Of a stretch of DNA of 64,000 bases, positions 33,000 to 45,589 are shown piece by piece; the stretch's first letter is position 1; each line of letters opens with the position of its first letter. The stretch comes from Parelaphostrongylus tenuis. Taxonomy: Eukaryota > Nematoda > Chromadorea > Rhabditida > Metastrongylidae. Where the stretch lies: assembly GCA_019055375.1 (NCBI GenBank), contig JAHQIW010000772.1, positions 1 through 64,000 of the forward strand, written 5' to 3'. The translations under genes were made by a program, and so were the position numbers. The notes under the pieces were generated by a model that was given only the letters and a program-made list of their open reading frames with translations, was not told the origin of the DNA and made no database searches.

Positions 33000-34830
33000 C
33001 GTGAGGCTATCAGAGAACGTGATACTGAACACATTAACCAAATGTATCCGAAGCAGTTGCCGTAGCCACGATTTCAACTCTTACTCGCGGCCGGATGTTC
33101 TTCCATCACATAATGCCTTGTGAACTGCACCCTCAGTGATTCAAGGATGTAAGCAAGATAAACTCTGATTGGATTTGGAAATCGGGATTACCCTTCCTTG
33201 CGTTCCGCGTGCATCCTCTACACCAACCGAGTCTGTGCATTATTTGCCTGAAGTGTAAATATGACAGAAAAGCGAAGCAAGGTGTCCTTTGATGCAAATG
33301 TAGATGATTCTATTCTGATGTTAACTTGGCTACCACTTGAGGATTCTCGCAGAAGAATTATACCATTCCTGCCAAGCGTGACTTTCTCTGGAAGTCCACG
33401 GCAATCGATAATGGCATAAAAGTGCTTGTCTACGTGGGTACTTGATTGGTCATCCTAACGTATCGGGTACGGGTACTATTACTTCGTTTGTTTCGTCGTC
33501 TTTCATTCGCCTCTAGGCGTTAGTGGAATGCGCTCATGAATTCAGATGCGGCTTGGCGACTTTTGATCAGTAATGATTTGTTATCTCTCTATGTTGACTC
33601 ATCCTGCTCATTTTTAGTGAGTTCTCTGTGGTTACTCTTATTGTCATGCTAAACTCTTCTCAACGCAGTTTTTCTCGTTATAATGTATGCGAACAGTTTT
33701 AGAGTGTGCGCAATTTTCCAGCACACTCAGCGGTGAAGTTCGCGTGCTCGCAAGTTTGATACATTGTAACTCAGATTCTTCCAGGTCAGAATCGATAACG
33801 TTATGATGTCAGCATTTGGTGGAGTGGTAGATGAAGTGTGGTCGGCGTGGAAAAACAGAATCACAGAAGGGAATAATGAAAGAAATTCAGATTGTTTAAT
33901 TGAATACAACTGGTTCTAGCTGTTGATTACGTACAGACCATAAAATTCTCCGCTTTTACTGCTCTTTAGCGGTGATTTGATGATGCAAATATACATTTGA
34001 GAACGTTGAGTGGTACACAAAACATGTGACCCCAGATTTCGAGTGCTTTCAGTGCATCATTGATATCGCACCTTGTTGTCACTGCTGAAAATAAGTGAAA
34101 TAAGCAATTCAACAGATTATACATGTCCAATAACTGCCAGAGTATTTGGAGTTTGATGACGATATCTGTTCACTAGTTTTAACACTTGACTATTGATTGC
34201 TATCAGTATGAATACCTTGTCATACAATAACTGTGATAGCAGTGCAGACGCTCTGCTTCGACAATGGTTGTCTCATGTAGCCGTACAGGATGAAGCGCCG
34301 TTTCGGCTTCCGTCGGAGAGCCGGACTATCTGTATCAATTAGCACCTCTAAATATATAGCTGTAACATCTCCTTTTTTTCTGGAAAAAGGTTACTTTTTT
34401 TGAAAGCAGATGTTGAGCAGGTTTAAGGCCACAGATAGGTTGTGGGAAGAATTTCCGATAATAGTTCGCGTTTTTTACAGAGCTGAGAAACTACTAACAA
34501 AAGAATAGCCAACGGCCCATCAGTTCACATGCAATCTCTAGGTCACTCAAGTCTAAGAGTTCTGGGAAGTCTATGAGAACATTTACGCTGTGCTTTTGCT
34601 GTGCACGCTGCAATGACGTCATTGTCGAGTCAGCAAAAGTTACAGCGGTGGCTTAGACTATTACTACTACTGTACAATCCACTCAAGAATCTTTTACTCT
34701 CGCATTTATATGTATCTAATACTATTGCTCTTTACTCTGTTGGTTATTGGGATTAAATTGGATATGTAATTGAAGTGATTTACAATTGTTTTTGTGAATG
34801 AATCTTGGATACTGCCCTTTTAAGCTGACA
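33000..34830. other. Stretch without recognised genes
   Basis: Around 34.0 kb ACGTTGAGTGGTACACAAAAC recalls the SINE-tail sequence GAGTGGTGTACAAAAC of 60.95 kb. Nothing else matches a repeat family of this window, and no exon is convincing. Confidence 0.35.
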
Positions 34831-34885
34831 TGAGATAGATGTCACTTGTTATCACTGTTGTTATTGTTGCTGTCTTTTCCTGTAG

Positions 34886-35374
34886 ATCGATGGTTGACCT
34901 TTCAGCGAATTTTCCTTCATTAGAGAGTAAAGGTGTTTACGTAGCATTGCTCGTTTGTGCTGGTGGTTTCATACTAATAAAAGTCTTTTTATCAGTAAAC
35001 GTAATTTTATCAAAGAGAAGCTTTTGCTTTGACAATATGTTCAAATCCGCCATCAATTCGGATGATCAAGTAAAATAATAGTATCATATCCATAATTGCA
35101 TTACACTCGTATTTGCTCATCATTTTTGACTTTTGGGCGTTATCCGTAACAAATCAGAAGTTTTGAGCTCTGATGTTTTCGACTCTTGTGCCACATGTCG
35201 TGACAGTCGTCTCAAATCACCAACAATGTGGGATTGGTGTGACCTACATTGAGGTTTTGGAGTGTTAAAGAGATAATCAGCAGAGTATGGAAAATTTTTT
35301 GGATAGAAACGCGGTATGGATACCAGGATAATCGAATGGGAAGTGGGCGCCATCACATGGTTGCCTATGATTGA
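34886..35374 (+). CDS. Candidate three-exon small gene, 71 codons
   Basis: Proposed exons are 34886-34932, 35158-35236 and 35281-35374. The first follows TTTTCCTGTAG and starts at ATG 34890 (MVDLSANFPSLESK), with donor AAAG/GTGTTT. The second follows AAATCAG and reads VLSSDVFDSCATCRDSRLK and SPTMWD, with donor TTG/GTGTGA. The third follows ATAATCAG and reads RVWKIFWIETRYGYQDNRM, then GSGRHHMVAYD and TGA. Phases match throughout and the total is 72 codons including the stop. The product has one CxxC and no recognised domain. The alternative is an unspliced frame from 34839 with a hydrophobic segment. Confidence 0.3.
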
Positions 35375-35817
35375 ATGTAGAGCGAGCTCTTCAGAGAGGG
35401 TCGCTGAGCTTGTCTGAGACTTCACCTCTCATAATACGCCTTCATTAGCACTCTGAAGTGCGTTGCCTCTCCATTACTCGACTGAGGCTATTTGATTTGG
35501 AAGCAGGAGGAAGAGGTGTAGAGTATCAGGCAACACATAAGTAATGGAATGTGAAGTTTTGTCAAATTAGCATGCGTACGAGCATAATATAAATAATTAG
35601 CCGCTGTTTGGCAACAAGGTCTTCATAATTTCACTCGGTGTTAGTTATGTTTCGCCTCAGGTCTTGTGAGGTTCTTTCTGCTGTGGGATAGATTAGACAT
35701 TTTCTAAGTTTCACAAATGATCGAAGAGGTATCATACCGTTCGCTGGAAGTTTTCTTTCAAGATCACACTCAAAATTCCGAAAGTTTGACTATTGCTTTT
35801 CGGCTTTTTTGGAGCGA

Positions 35818-36045
35818 GAGTGCATGTGGCGCAGTGGTTAGAGGTGCTCTACGTCGCGCACGAGGTTAATGGTTCGATCTCCAGCTCATGACTCATCAAG
35901 CCATCCATACCTTCGTGGTCGGTAAACAAGCACCAGACTGGTCTCGGACTTGTCTGAGAGGATAAGCAACACTGAGTCGGTTCAGCAGGACCCCACCGCG
36001 AGTCATCGTAAAGGCTAGACCTCGCGTCTTTATGATAAAATAGAA
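35818..36045 (+). mobile_element. tRNA-derived SINE, copy 2
   Basis: The head is a decayed tRNA: GTGGCGCAGTGGTTAGAGGT (A box), then GGTTCGATCTCC (B box) 32 nt later. The body has CGGTAAACAAGCACCAGACT, TGTCTGAGAGGATAAGCA, GAGTCGGTTCAGCAGGACCC and GCGAGTCATCGTAAAGGC, ending near 36045. It matches 8252-8475 on the other strand from head to tail. The internal promoter boxes identify it as a pol III-type retroposon. Confidence 0.8.
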
Positions 36046-37730
36046 GTTTAATCCGTGCTACCGAGATTCAACTGAAGACGATCTTTAAGATAATGCTACA
36101 TTTGTACAAATTTGCAAAATTCTGAAAGCGTAGTGGAAGATGAAATAATCAACATTCATGTGTGACTTCGATACATGCCACACTTTCTCCGATTTTCCAT
36201 CCTGAACCGTGCACAATCTTAGCCCATCTAAAACTGTCTTGTCTGTTAGAGCGCGTTCACAGTGGTTAGAGGTGGTTTTTATCATCTTTATAATTTATTG
36301 CAAACATTATTCATCGCTGCAATCTTTGTCACATGTCAGCAGCACTAGTCTTATTTGACTTACGTGCTCCACATGATGGTTTAGAAGTACCAGCAGTACA
36401 GAAGTGGCGCTCTGGTTCGCTCAGCTGCTTGCAATAAGAGCCCTTCTCCATTTTAGCAAAAAATCTCATGTGGGAAGGGTCAAATCTTTGTAGACTTTTG
36501 TAAGGCTATCAACTGTAGAAGTTGTGACGGAGTAGTTGGCCTAAAAAAATTTTCATCTCTGAATTTCGTGATACCTGCAAATGATGACTAGGAAAGCTTG
36601 TTGATTTCTTTCTGGGAAACGATGACGATGAGGTCGATGATGTTAAGCTGCATGCTGTACAAGTTGTGAGAAGATGTATGTTTAAATGAGTACTGAGAAC
36701 AAAATGACTCGAAAATCAGATAGCTTTACAATGAGAATTTGCGCGCACTCCAAAGGCGCGTTCTACACCGCTCAGTATTTGATTACTCGCTCTTTAGAGT
36801 TTTCGGATGTTCACCTTCAGACATGGTCATCAGAGAAGATGTCGTAACCAAGAGTTCGCCGTTCTCTTTGATGACGGAGTGATGTGCACAAGGGGACGTA
36901 ACGCTCAGGTGCAAAAAAAAAACAATCGGCCTCTATGAAATGCAGATGAACGATGCTTGGGAAATGATTACAGAGCAGGCAAATGTGACGGTAATTCGAA
37001 CAAGAGAAGATTTTAGGGCACTCTTCTCGTCCTTCACGTGGGAATACTTGAGTGTGTCGCAATCCACCTATCGAAAAGATGTTGATTGTGCTTATTAAAT
37101 ATTCCTCAGTTTACTCCATTGGATGTACGGCTTTGTTATTATTGCCAGGCTTGCAGTACGAGTACACATATGCTGCTGTGTAACATAGGCATATCGTCAA
37201 CTAATACTTCATTTACATATGGCTACACGTTGCTGTTTCTCAAACTTATCTTCAATTGTTGTATTAAGGGAGGCTGTTTCTAACGCATCATTCTGATAAA
37301 TGGGCTTTAGATCGTTATAATGATGCAAGCTAAATTAGTGAATAAACGCTATTTACACAACTCGCGTGGGTTACCTACTTAGTTGAACAGACCGCCATTG
37401 CTAGAAAGTCGTATAGACTGAAACTCATTCTTCATTTGACTGTTGCCATAATGGTATGTTGCCAACCACAATCTTTTCTTGGAGATTAGAATACCCACTC
37501 GAGTCCGGATGTTTATTCATCGTTACAGTGGACGGTCTTTGTAGAGCTAGTCTATTAAGTGGTGACCAAGCTTCTTCTTGTGTAGTAGCGATGTCCGATA
37601 ATGATTCGTTCCTAACTAAATTTCTGAATAAAGATATCGATGAGCACATTTGGGTATGTGCAAGAAAAGTCATTGTCTCTATTACGCCTTACATATTTAA
37701 CCCACATAATCAATGACTAACCATCTAGCG

Positions 37731-38180
37731 AGCACCCATAGAGCCTGCATTTGCCCCTGTTCCTTACCAGAGATGCTCAATGAGTACAGCATATCCCATG
37801 GACACAAAAAACATTGTTTCATTTGATTTAAACGAACACACAGGATACTCTCTCCATATTTCAGCGATTCAATGTGATTGTGAAGCCTGAGCCTTTTTTC
37901 CACGTTTCCTCTCCATGTTGCTACATAGGGAGCTCATTCTGCTTCAAAAAGGTGATGGAAGTTTAACTAAACTTCATTTCTATTTTTAGTGAGAAAAGTA
38001 ACCAAAATGGCTTTCCAAACTTTTCAAGGTGCAGCGAGAAAGATTCAGAATAAACGAAAAATGAGCGTGAATTATTCAGTAATTCTCCTACATTGCACTG
38101 AAAATAGCTTTGAACCCATGCCGCACAATTTCATATATGCGACGAGAGAGCAGATGGAAAAAGCGCGTGTAGTTTGGTAT
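37731..38180 (+). repeat. Left arm of a 450-bp inverted duplication
   Basis: It matches the reverse complement of 39857-40307 nearly end to end, with a few single-base changes and one or two small indels. It starts at AGCACCCATAGAGCC and ends at GTGTAGTTTGGTAT. It contains an open frame at 37989-38201 (MAFQTFQGAARKIQNKRK to EYI) that is disrupted by a 2-nt indel in the other arm, so coding function is doubtful. Confidence 0.85.
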
Positions 38181-39856
38181 CTGTGTTCAGAGTATATTTG
38201 AGCTGATTGTATTCTTAGATTCCTTTCTCCCGCATGTTGCTCCGACAAGCGAAAGAAATTAATCAGAGAAACAATAACATAGGTATACGATAGATGTAGT
38301 ACCGTAGTTCAGCTCTATTTCTTCTGCATGTGCCGAGTTGAATTTACGATGTGCCGAATCAAACGTTATCCTGGAATAGAGCAGCGCTGAGTCTTCTCAC
38401 GGTTCTCTCGTTTTTGGAAACTCTGCAACCACTTCCAGAGTTGTAACACTTAGACATCGGCATTCATCGTCACTTCAAAATTGAGCAGTTTCTCAAGCAT
38501 CATGTCTTGCCAATTTTGGAAAAACAAGAGGTCACGCGTATACTGCGGTCGTAGTGGGCCAATATATGAGGTGCAGATCGAGGTGTGAGCTTTTTAGCAA
38601 TAATTTGATTTGAAATAGGAAAAAAGAATTAGACATGGTAACTTTGTGCAGTGAGATCTAAAACTTGCTAGGGCTGCATATCCGTCGAAACTAGTGTTAT
38701 GCCTTCTTAGACGGGTCCGCTACAATTTCTGTGGCGTTGAAAGACGATGGTTCAATATTTAGCACTAGGATAAACTGAGGACTGCAACAGTGTTACTTAG
38801 CATTAATGACCACTCTAATGTAGCTACAATGCTAAAGAATTGAATTTTAACACTTTTCTTTAAAGTTGATACCTCTCAAAGCTTGCATTATGGTCGAATA
38901 CTTTTGATTTTCTCTTAATACAAGTTATTGGCATTTCCTGAACATTGTCGCTTCCTTCATTAGGGGGTTATTTAAATTTAGGGGTTGAAGAACATTAAGG
39001 GGTTAGAGAAATGTTAGCGTGATAGTAATAATAGCGCTCAACTCGTGAGAAACATAATATAATCTAGAATACTATAGAGTTGTAAGGTCGCTTTTCTACA
39101 TGAAGGCAACTCTTTAGACCAATCAAAATTTATGCCATATAAAAGTTGACTATAGTTTGAAAAAACCTTTCCCCAAAAGATATAGGCGTAAAACTGATAA
39201 AAGCGCCCGGCACGCGTTGAACATAATTCTTTCGATGTTTTAGTCTCTGAAATGTTCTTTTGAGAAAACAAGGGGGTGTCGCAGTTTACCAAGCTTTCTG
39301 ATTGATAACGATTAGCAGCACTTTTATTGAAATTTCTTGTCCAAAAAAAGATACCATTAAATGCTGGATAACCATAAAGGACCAAAAAACAGTAAACAAA
39401 GTGTCACGGCAAACAAATCAATGAAAGATTCGCATAATCTCAAAAAGTATCGAAAAAGAAAACTTGCAGCAAAACTTCGCTCCAGTGAATAGCAGCTAAG
39501 AGACTGTTCAGGTTGGGCTGTTGTGATTAACAATGTTGAAGATGAGGAAACTCAAAAAGGCAGGTTAAGCACGGCGGATTAGCAGTATTCTCAGGGCCCT
39601 AAGGATTTTGTCAACACTACGATATCTATAGAATAGAAGAGTCAATGTTGAATCAATTTCAATCAATTTGAATTTGTCGATAGGTGCTATTAATTCAGAT
39701 CTTACAGTGTTTTACTACCTCTAAGACAATATTATAGAAAAATACCTCTGGCGTCAAGAATTTTTTTCCTCCATGTTTTCTGGAAGTATCTTGGGAAACT
39801 ATAATGAAGCCTACGAAAAAAATTTTCTGCTGATTTTTAGTTTAAACTTATTAGTC
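38181..39856. other. Spacer between the inverted arms, no recognised content
   Basis: About 1.68 kb flanked by the inverted duplication. No transposase motif, RT block or tRNA-like unit was recognised. A 115-codon minus-strand open frame (39385-39038) lies here without splice or composition support. If the arms are terminal inverted repeats, this would be the body of a 2.6-kb DNA element that has lost its coding region. Confidence 0.4.
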
Positions 39857-40307
39857 ATACCAAACTACACGCGCTTTTTCCATCTGCTCTCTCTTCGCAT
39901 ATAAGAAATTGTGCGGAATGGGTTCAAAACTATTTTCAGTGCAATGTAGGAGCATTACTGAATAGTTTATGCTCATTTTTCGTTTCTACCATGAATCTTT
40001 CGCGCCGCACCTTGAAAAGTTTAGAAAGCCATCATGGTTACTTTTCTCACTAAAAATAGCAATGAAGTGTAGTTAAACGTCCATCACCTTTATGAAGAAG
40101 AATGACCTCCCTGTGTAGCAACATGGGGAGGAAGCATGGAAAAAAGGCTCAGGCTTCACAATCACATTGAGTCGTTGAAATATGGAGAGACTATCCTGTC
40201 TGTTCGTTTAAATCAAATGAAACGATGTTTTTTGTGTCTATGAGATATGCTACACTCATTGAGCATCTCTGGTAAGGAACAGGGGCAAATGCGGGCTCTA
40301 TGGGTGC
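39857..40307 (-). repeat. Right arm of the 450-bp inverted duplication
   Basis: Inverted partner of 37731-38180. Differences include a TGG to TGA change in the frame that starts at 40137 and a 2-nt insertion in the frame opposite. The mix of silent and replacement changes suggests neutral drift since duplication. Confidence 0.85.
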
Positions 40308-40939
40308 CTATGGATACCACGTGCTTAGTATTCGTAATTGACAAATCACGTGTATTCGTAATTGTAAATTGAAATTCTCGCGCTGGAGACAGTTTATAAG
40401 CAGAATAGATGATGTTTTGCTAAAGCTTTTTATAAAATTTTTTAGTAAGAAGAAGGTCCGCGTGTCCTCGAAATTCCCACTTTTAGAGGCGAAAGCCACA
40501 GCAATGGGGACACAACGCATCTCCTTTTCTTACTTCTTTTAACCTGGCATTATGCAAAGGTTTTATTTAAAAATATAATTTTTTATTGTCTAAATTTTTG
40601 AAAAGCTTTATATGGTGTGACTTTTGATACTTAGTCGAAATAAGCCTTCATAGAACCCACAATCGTCAATTTGTAGTGCACTTCTTTGTAGAGCTCGAAT
40701 ATTTCCAACTCTAAATTTTCAAACCTTTTAGTGATGTTGTTGAACTTTTGTTTGAAATATTTACTCAGCAATCAATAATTTATAGAACAAGCATCGATCC
40801 TTAACTGTCACACTAAATATCAAAACCAGTCAACATTGAGCCGCGTTGCATAGAATTTTGCTTGTTACACTCATCAATCCATGCGTTGTAAGAAGTAAGC
40901 ACCAAACTCTAAAATAATCAGTTCTCACTTCCTTATTGT

Positions 40940-41325
40940 CTATAGTACCATGCAGCATGATTTTTCAACCCAAATATTATAGAACTTGTCAAACGCTATA
41001 ACCCCTAAGAACATGATTCCAATAAGCAATATTGGAACAAGGTCAACAAATATACTGCCTAGATCGACTGCACCTGGTGTTTCCTCGTTTAATTTTGCCT
41101 CGAGCATTTTCAGCACAAAATCAACAGCACGAAATTTCTTCTTCTACGCAGACATCGTAGACTTTCCACGCTGCATGGGGCAGATATGCGTCATCAGATG
41201 GAAGAAAGGCGGGTGTTCCTAAACTTGAAATCAGATATTGCGAAGTAATATCGCAGCGAGATGCACCGCCATTTACATATCTCCCTGGATTATAATTAAG
41301 ATGAGGAGCATTTTGGCAGGTAAAA
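40940..41325 (-). CDS. Candidate host coding segment with a membrane span
   Basis: Two minus-strand frames join near 41140. The first reads CQNAPHLNYNPGRYVNGGAS, RCDITSQYLISSLGTPAFL and PSDDAYLPHAAWKVYDVC. The second reads KFRAVDFVLKMLEAKLNEE, TPGAVDLGSIFVDLVP, the hydrophobic ILLIGIMFLGVIAF, then DKFYNIWVEK to TAG at 40940-40942. The change of frame falls in a GAAGAAGAAATTT run, so either a small indel (a pseudogene or assembly error) or an unseen splice separates them. It looks like an extracellular Cys-containing part followed by one C-terminal transmembrane segment. Family not recognised. Confidence 0.3.
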
Positions 41326-41510
41326 TCCACAAGAAATTGTGCTTGTAGTAACTATGCACGGCCGTCACAAATTTTCTCGTTGTTAGGTTCATGGTGGGAG
41401 CGCACGCTGTGGAAATTGTCACAACATCTCTCTTGCCATTTCGTCTAGCATCATTACGCCTTTCTAATTCTGTACGGCCATTGTGTGCCCTTTCTTTAGT
41501 TGATGTTGCA

Positions 41511-41580
41511 TGAATTAGGTAATGCTAGGTAATGCTAGGTAATGATACAGAATGCTTAAGGTAATTAGGTAGTGCTCGCT
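41511..41580 (+). repeat. Short tandem repeat (AGGTAATGCT)n
   Basis: Three near-perfect tandem copies of a 10-bp unit, AGGTAATGCT, followed by diverged copies (AGGTAATGAT, AGGTAGTGCT). Confidence 0.7.
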
Positions 41581-42299
41581 TATTCCTTCTGCACGTTCCG
41601 ATCGAAAGCGCTTTTCTGCAGCAAACTCTTGATAAGTTCAGCACTAGCAAACCTATAACGCTTTAGAGGTGTCGGCCCTCATCTACTAAGTCATACATTG
41701 GGTCCATTACATTACCATCTCAGATTCGTGCGGAGCGCACGAGAGTTGTGCTGTACTTGTGTATGGGAACGTGCTGTACGTGTATCCTCCTAAACCGCAC
41801 AGTTTGATCAGTTCATTCCGTATCTGTGCTTTTTGCTGCCACGTCAATTACGTCAGGCTCAAAAATTCTTCCGGGACAGAAAAATTTAATAAATAAATGA
41901 CAAAAAGCAAGATTTTCGAGCGAGAAATGAAATATCTGCGCACAGCGCAATCAGAGTCAACACGATTTTCGCTATTTATTTAGGAATATATATTCTGTCC
42001 CAGGAAAATGTTCGAATATTTTGATAATCCAATTCAACATGATTACCTCTACATGCTCATATGATTTCGATGCTTATATATGTCCTTTGTATGTAGACAA
42101 CGTTATTTTTCTTTTGTTCTCACAGCATCCAGTAAAAACTTTTTGCAACAAGAAATCAGTAATAAACTTGCCATTGATAAATGCTATGAAACGCCTGCTG
42201 AACTTTGAATGGAAGCTATTTGCAGACCATAACCGAGCGAGCAAAGAAAACCGGAGTTGAAACGCAACTTTGCATTCGCTGTTACGGTACACTGATTAC

Positions 42300-42440
42300 T
42301 TTTCAAAACTTGTCTAAGAAATCGTAATCACCAAAAATTAAGCTATCGAATGAATATCTAAGGCCTAGAGAAAAAGCTTCCTTCACAGAAAGCTCGGTTT
42401 CAAAAGGTTTTTTTACGTCTTATTATCGATTGCCTGGCAT
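42300..42440. repeat. R3 repeat fragment
   Basis: GTAATCACCAAAAATTAAGCT, TATCGAATGAATATCTAAGG and CCTTCACAGAAAGCTC fit the R3 arm order with substitutions. Confidence 0.35.
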
Positions 42441-42999
42441 CGCACGTACTTTGCGACATCTTTTTTTGACAGTATATACATTATTCTCTGGTTTTTAATC
42501 ATTGTTATAACTTTCAAGTATTGCATGTAATAAAATTTATCAAAACTCATGCATTTATATCATTGTGTTCTTGGTACAAGCTATTACAATTACCAGAACG
42601 CCAGCATCGTTGTGGTTGCGTAGTAAAAGAGAGCTTTTTGAGCAAACATAAATATTATATCTGCACCAAAAGCGTACGAGCATGGAGAAAATTATGAAGT
42701 ATCGAACAATTGCAAGAGACTCTATATTCACTTTCAAAATGGTGAAAAAAGCCCAAATAAATAACAAAATCGTGCATCGGCTGCGATTTGTATTGCACGT
42801 GGCGATTACAACTGCTGGACCTGAAAGGGTTAAAAATCAAACTCATAGATATATCCATGTTCACGCTTTGGTAGAAATTCACGGTTCAACTCTTTACGTG
42901 GGAACACTCACTTCTGTTGAAGTGCACTACAGATAATAAAGTGTTCAGATTTAAAAGTCAGTCTGAAATCGTATGTTATACCATTATAACATACAAACC

Positions 43000-44700
43000 C
43001 TTTCCCGATCTGCTCAGTCTTGAACTTTTCATAGTTATTTAAAAAGCCACAGGGGTCTTACATGTTGACGTTTTTGACTTGTGCTCCGTGCCTGGGACAA
43101 GCCCGTCAGAGCCGTCAGCGCTTTGCATTTATGTCCGACATGTTTAAAAAGGAGTGCTTATTCGTGTTTTGCGATTTTCATATAGGTGTTCTATTATGCG
43201 CACACAGAGTAGTTTGAGCGTTTCCCTTTTTTATTCGTCGCCTCATGTAGTATAAAAAGTGAGCGAGAAGCAGTTGGCGTCGTGTCGTGGGAGTGCTCGA
43301 TTGTTGCGTTCTAAATGGCGCCATATTGAACTCGAAATTTGCTTACCTATCACCAGGTCCTCTGACTGGCCGACGTCGTAAACGCAAACACCCAATGTGT
43401 GGAGTACCGTGGCAGAAATTCTGCTGAGCTAGACACTGTTATTCCTGAACTGTTGAGGTCTACGCAACTGAAGTTTTTTCTCTGATCGTCAACTTAGAGG
43501 GGTTCAAAGTGAGATAAGCCATCTTCCGTAGTTGACGCTATTATGGTAAATTTTTCTTCTGCCGCCAGTTATGCCGAGTTTCGTATCAAAACGTCGGACT
43601 TACTTTTAGCTAGAAAAATCATGTTGAGGAAATTAACTTTCCTTCAAATATCGCAGTTCAGCACTAAGAAACACCTTCCACTCATAATGAAATCTCAAGT
43701 AAAATTTGCTCCTTTTCAAAGTATTCCATCGGTAATAATGGCTACTGCAACTCTTACGAATAACCACCTAAAAACCATAGCGCACAAAAATCCTTTGAAC
43801 AATAAACTTTGCTATATATCATTTGAACACGTTGCACACCAAATGCATAAAATTTCATACCCTAACTGCTGCGCCGCATGGCGCGAAATTAGCAATGGCG
43901 CGCAGCGCAATAAAACTAGGGGAATTTACTTAGAACTTTGAGATTTAAATGACACCTTATGGTCATTTAATGACGGAACATTACAACACAGATTTATATT
44001 TGAAAAATTTCAAGGAGGAGAATGCCTATACGCCGAGTCATTTAAGTTTCATCGAAAGAATCATATTCTTTTGAATAGGTACATAGTACAAACTTTTATG
44101 TAGCATTTAATTGTTATTTTATCCATGAATTTGTTGTCAGCCACTAGCATGATGAACGCACATTTTACTACATAACTTGGTTTTTGGGAAACCTTCCTGG
44201 TACATTATATTACCAGAAAGAAAACCAAGATGTTCTTGTCGACGATTTAGCACCGCGTGTAGTTTGCAGCGTCATTTTGCTAAACTATTTAATGCCTTGT
44301 AATTTTTTAAAAACTATGGCAACATTTGGACAGCAAATGGAATGAGGAAACATGAAAACTGAGAAATTTTGATCGCAATCTTTTATTAGAAGTACATAAT
44401 AGGAATACAATCATCTGACTATTTATTTATCTGCGATAATGTATAGAGGTGTGTTGCTGTTGACATGGCAAATGAAGGATTAATATGATCTAAATATGGT
44501 CAAACATAAATAAACTAGTATTGACTGTAATGAAAATGGTGACTATTGGTTCCAATTTGACCTTTAGTGCAAGCATCTAGTTTTTTTTCCCTGAAAACGA
44601 GGGTTTTTGTAGGAACGGTCCACGTTCTTTGGTTTACCCTGGCTTGCTAAAGTCTCTCCATTATGTTCTGTTATTTACTGACAATGAATTTTCCTTCAGT
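43000..44700. other. Stretch without recognised genes
   Basis: A 132-codon plus-strand open frame at 43543-43941 is the long item here. It has no recognised motif or splice context and is within chance length. No family repeats were identified. Confidence 0.35.
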
Positions 44701-44713
44701 GGTGGTAAAAAGC

Positions 44714-45007
44714 TTATTTTACTACCATAATGATTTTTGCGCTCGTCCGCCAATCGGAAACCGCGTTGTGTGCTAGGCGAAGTGCCAACTCGATCCTCGA
44801 ATTCATAAAAATCATTTCGTGAGGTGCAACGTATCTCATTTTATTTTTGCTAATCGATTTCAGCAGTGGGTATAGACAACATCTTTGCATACACTCAGAT
44901 TTGTTCTCGATAACTTCCGACAGCCGACTTCTTGGTACTGCCTTCATGAATTTCCAAGATAATGATCTTTTTCCGACGTTAATACCTGACACATAGACGC
45001 CGTTCAT
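44714..45007 (-). CDS. Open reading frame of 97 codons, doubtful
   Basis: Starts MNGVYVSGINVGKRSLSWKF and ends RIELALRLAHNAVSDWRTS and AKIIMVVK. A donor-like CAG/GTATTAA after codon 7 and GTAGTAAAA near the end suggest parts could be exons. The last third has the most coding-like composition. No domain recognised. Confidence 0.2.
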   Translation of the reverse strand: MNGVYVSGINVGKRSLSWKFMKAVPRSRLSEVIENKSECMQRCCLYPLLKSISKNKMRYVAPHEMIFMNSRIELALRLAHNAVSDWRTSAKIIMVVK

Positions 45008-45589
45008 AAATCATGTCATAAGAAACCTCATGTAAAAGTCTCATCTGTAATATTTAATTATTCAATCCCAATAAAGTTTTTTTAGAACCTCAATCTATGA
45101 ACTATTTTCCTATACGACCGCGCGCCGAGCGGCCCCATCGTCGCCGTATCATGCGCCGCACAGCGGAGGATAGTTTACATTGGCACATGTGCATTGGAAA
45201 AATGGAAATTTATTCGCTTAAATTATTTTCTAAGAAAGCATTGAGTTTTCTCATGAGTGTTAACACTAGAACAATAAACACCAAGTTTATTAAACGGATC
45301 AAACTTTGGTCGAGAGGCCATCATCGAAGCAATTGAAAAGGTTCCGTCTTCGACTATCGTAATGTTGGACGACGGTTTTGACTGTCGCTATGCGACAATC
45401 AGAAGAATTTTAAAGGCAATAAGCAAGAAGTAGAAGAAAGGTCGGCGGATTACACACGATCTTACCTAAGCGCAGATGCACAAACGCAAAAACGTCGTCA
45501 GAAAAACTGCTCCACTGTCATCTTTACCCTCCATTTCTGGTCTAGCTCATAACTGTCTACAAAAACTAACTTTTAATTTTTCAGGAGTC

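Noticed and set aside
35120..35425. Minus-strand open frame of 101 codons
   Set aside because: It has no splice context or recognised motif. The plus strand there offers a better, though still weak, spliced model.
43543..43941. Plus-strand open frame of 132 codons
   Set aside because: No motif, no splice sites and average composition. Length is within what chance gives in 64 kb.
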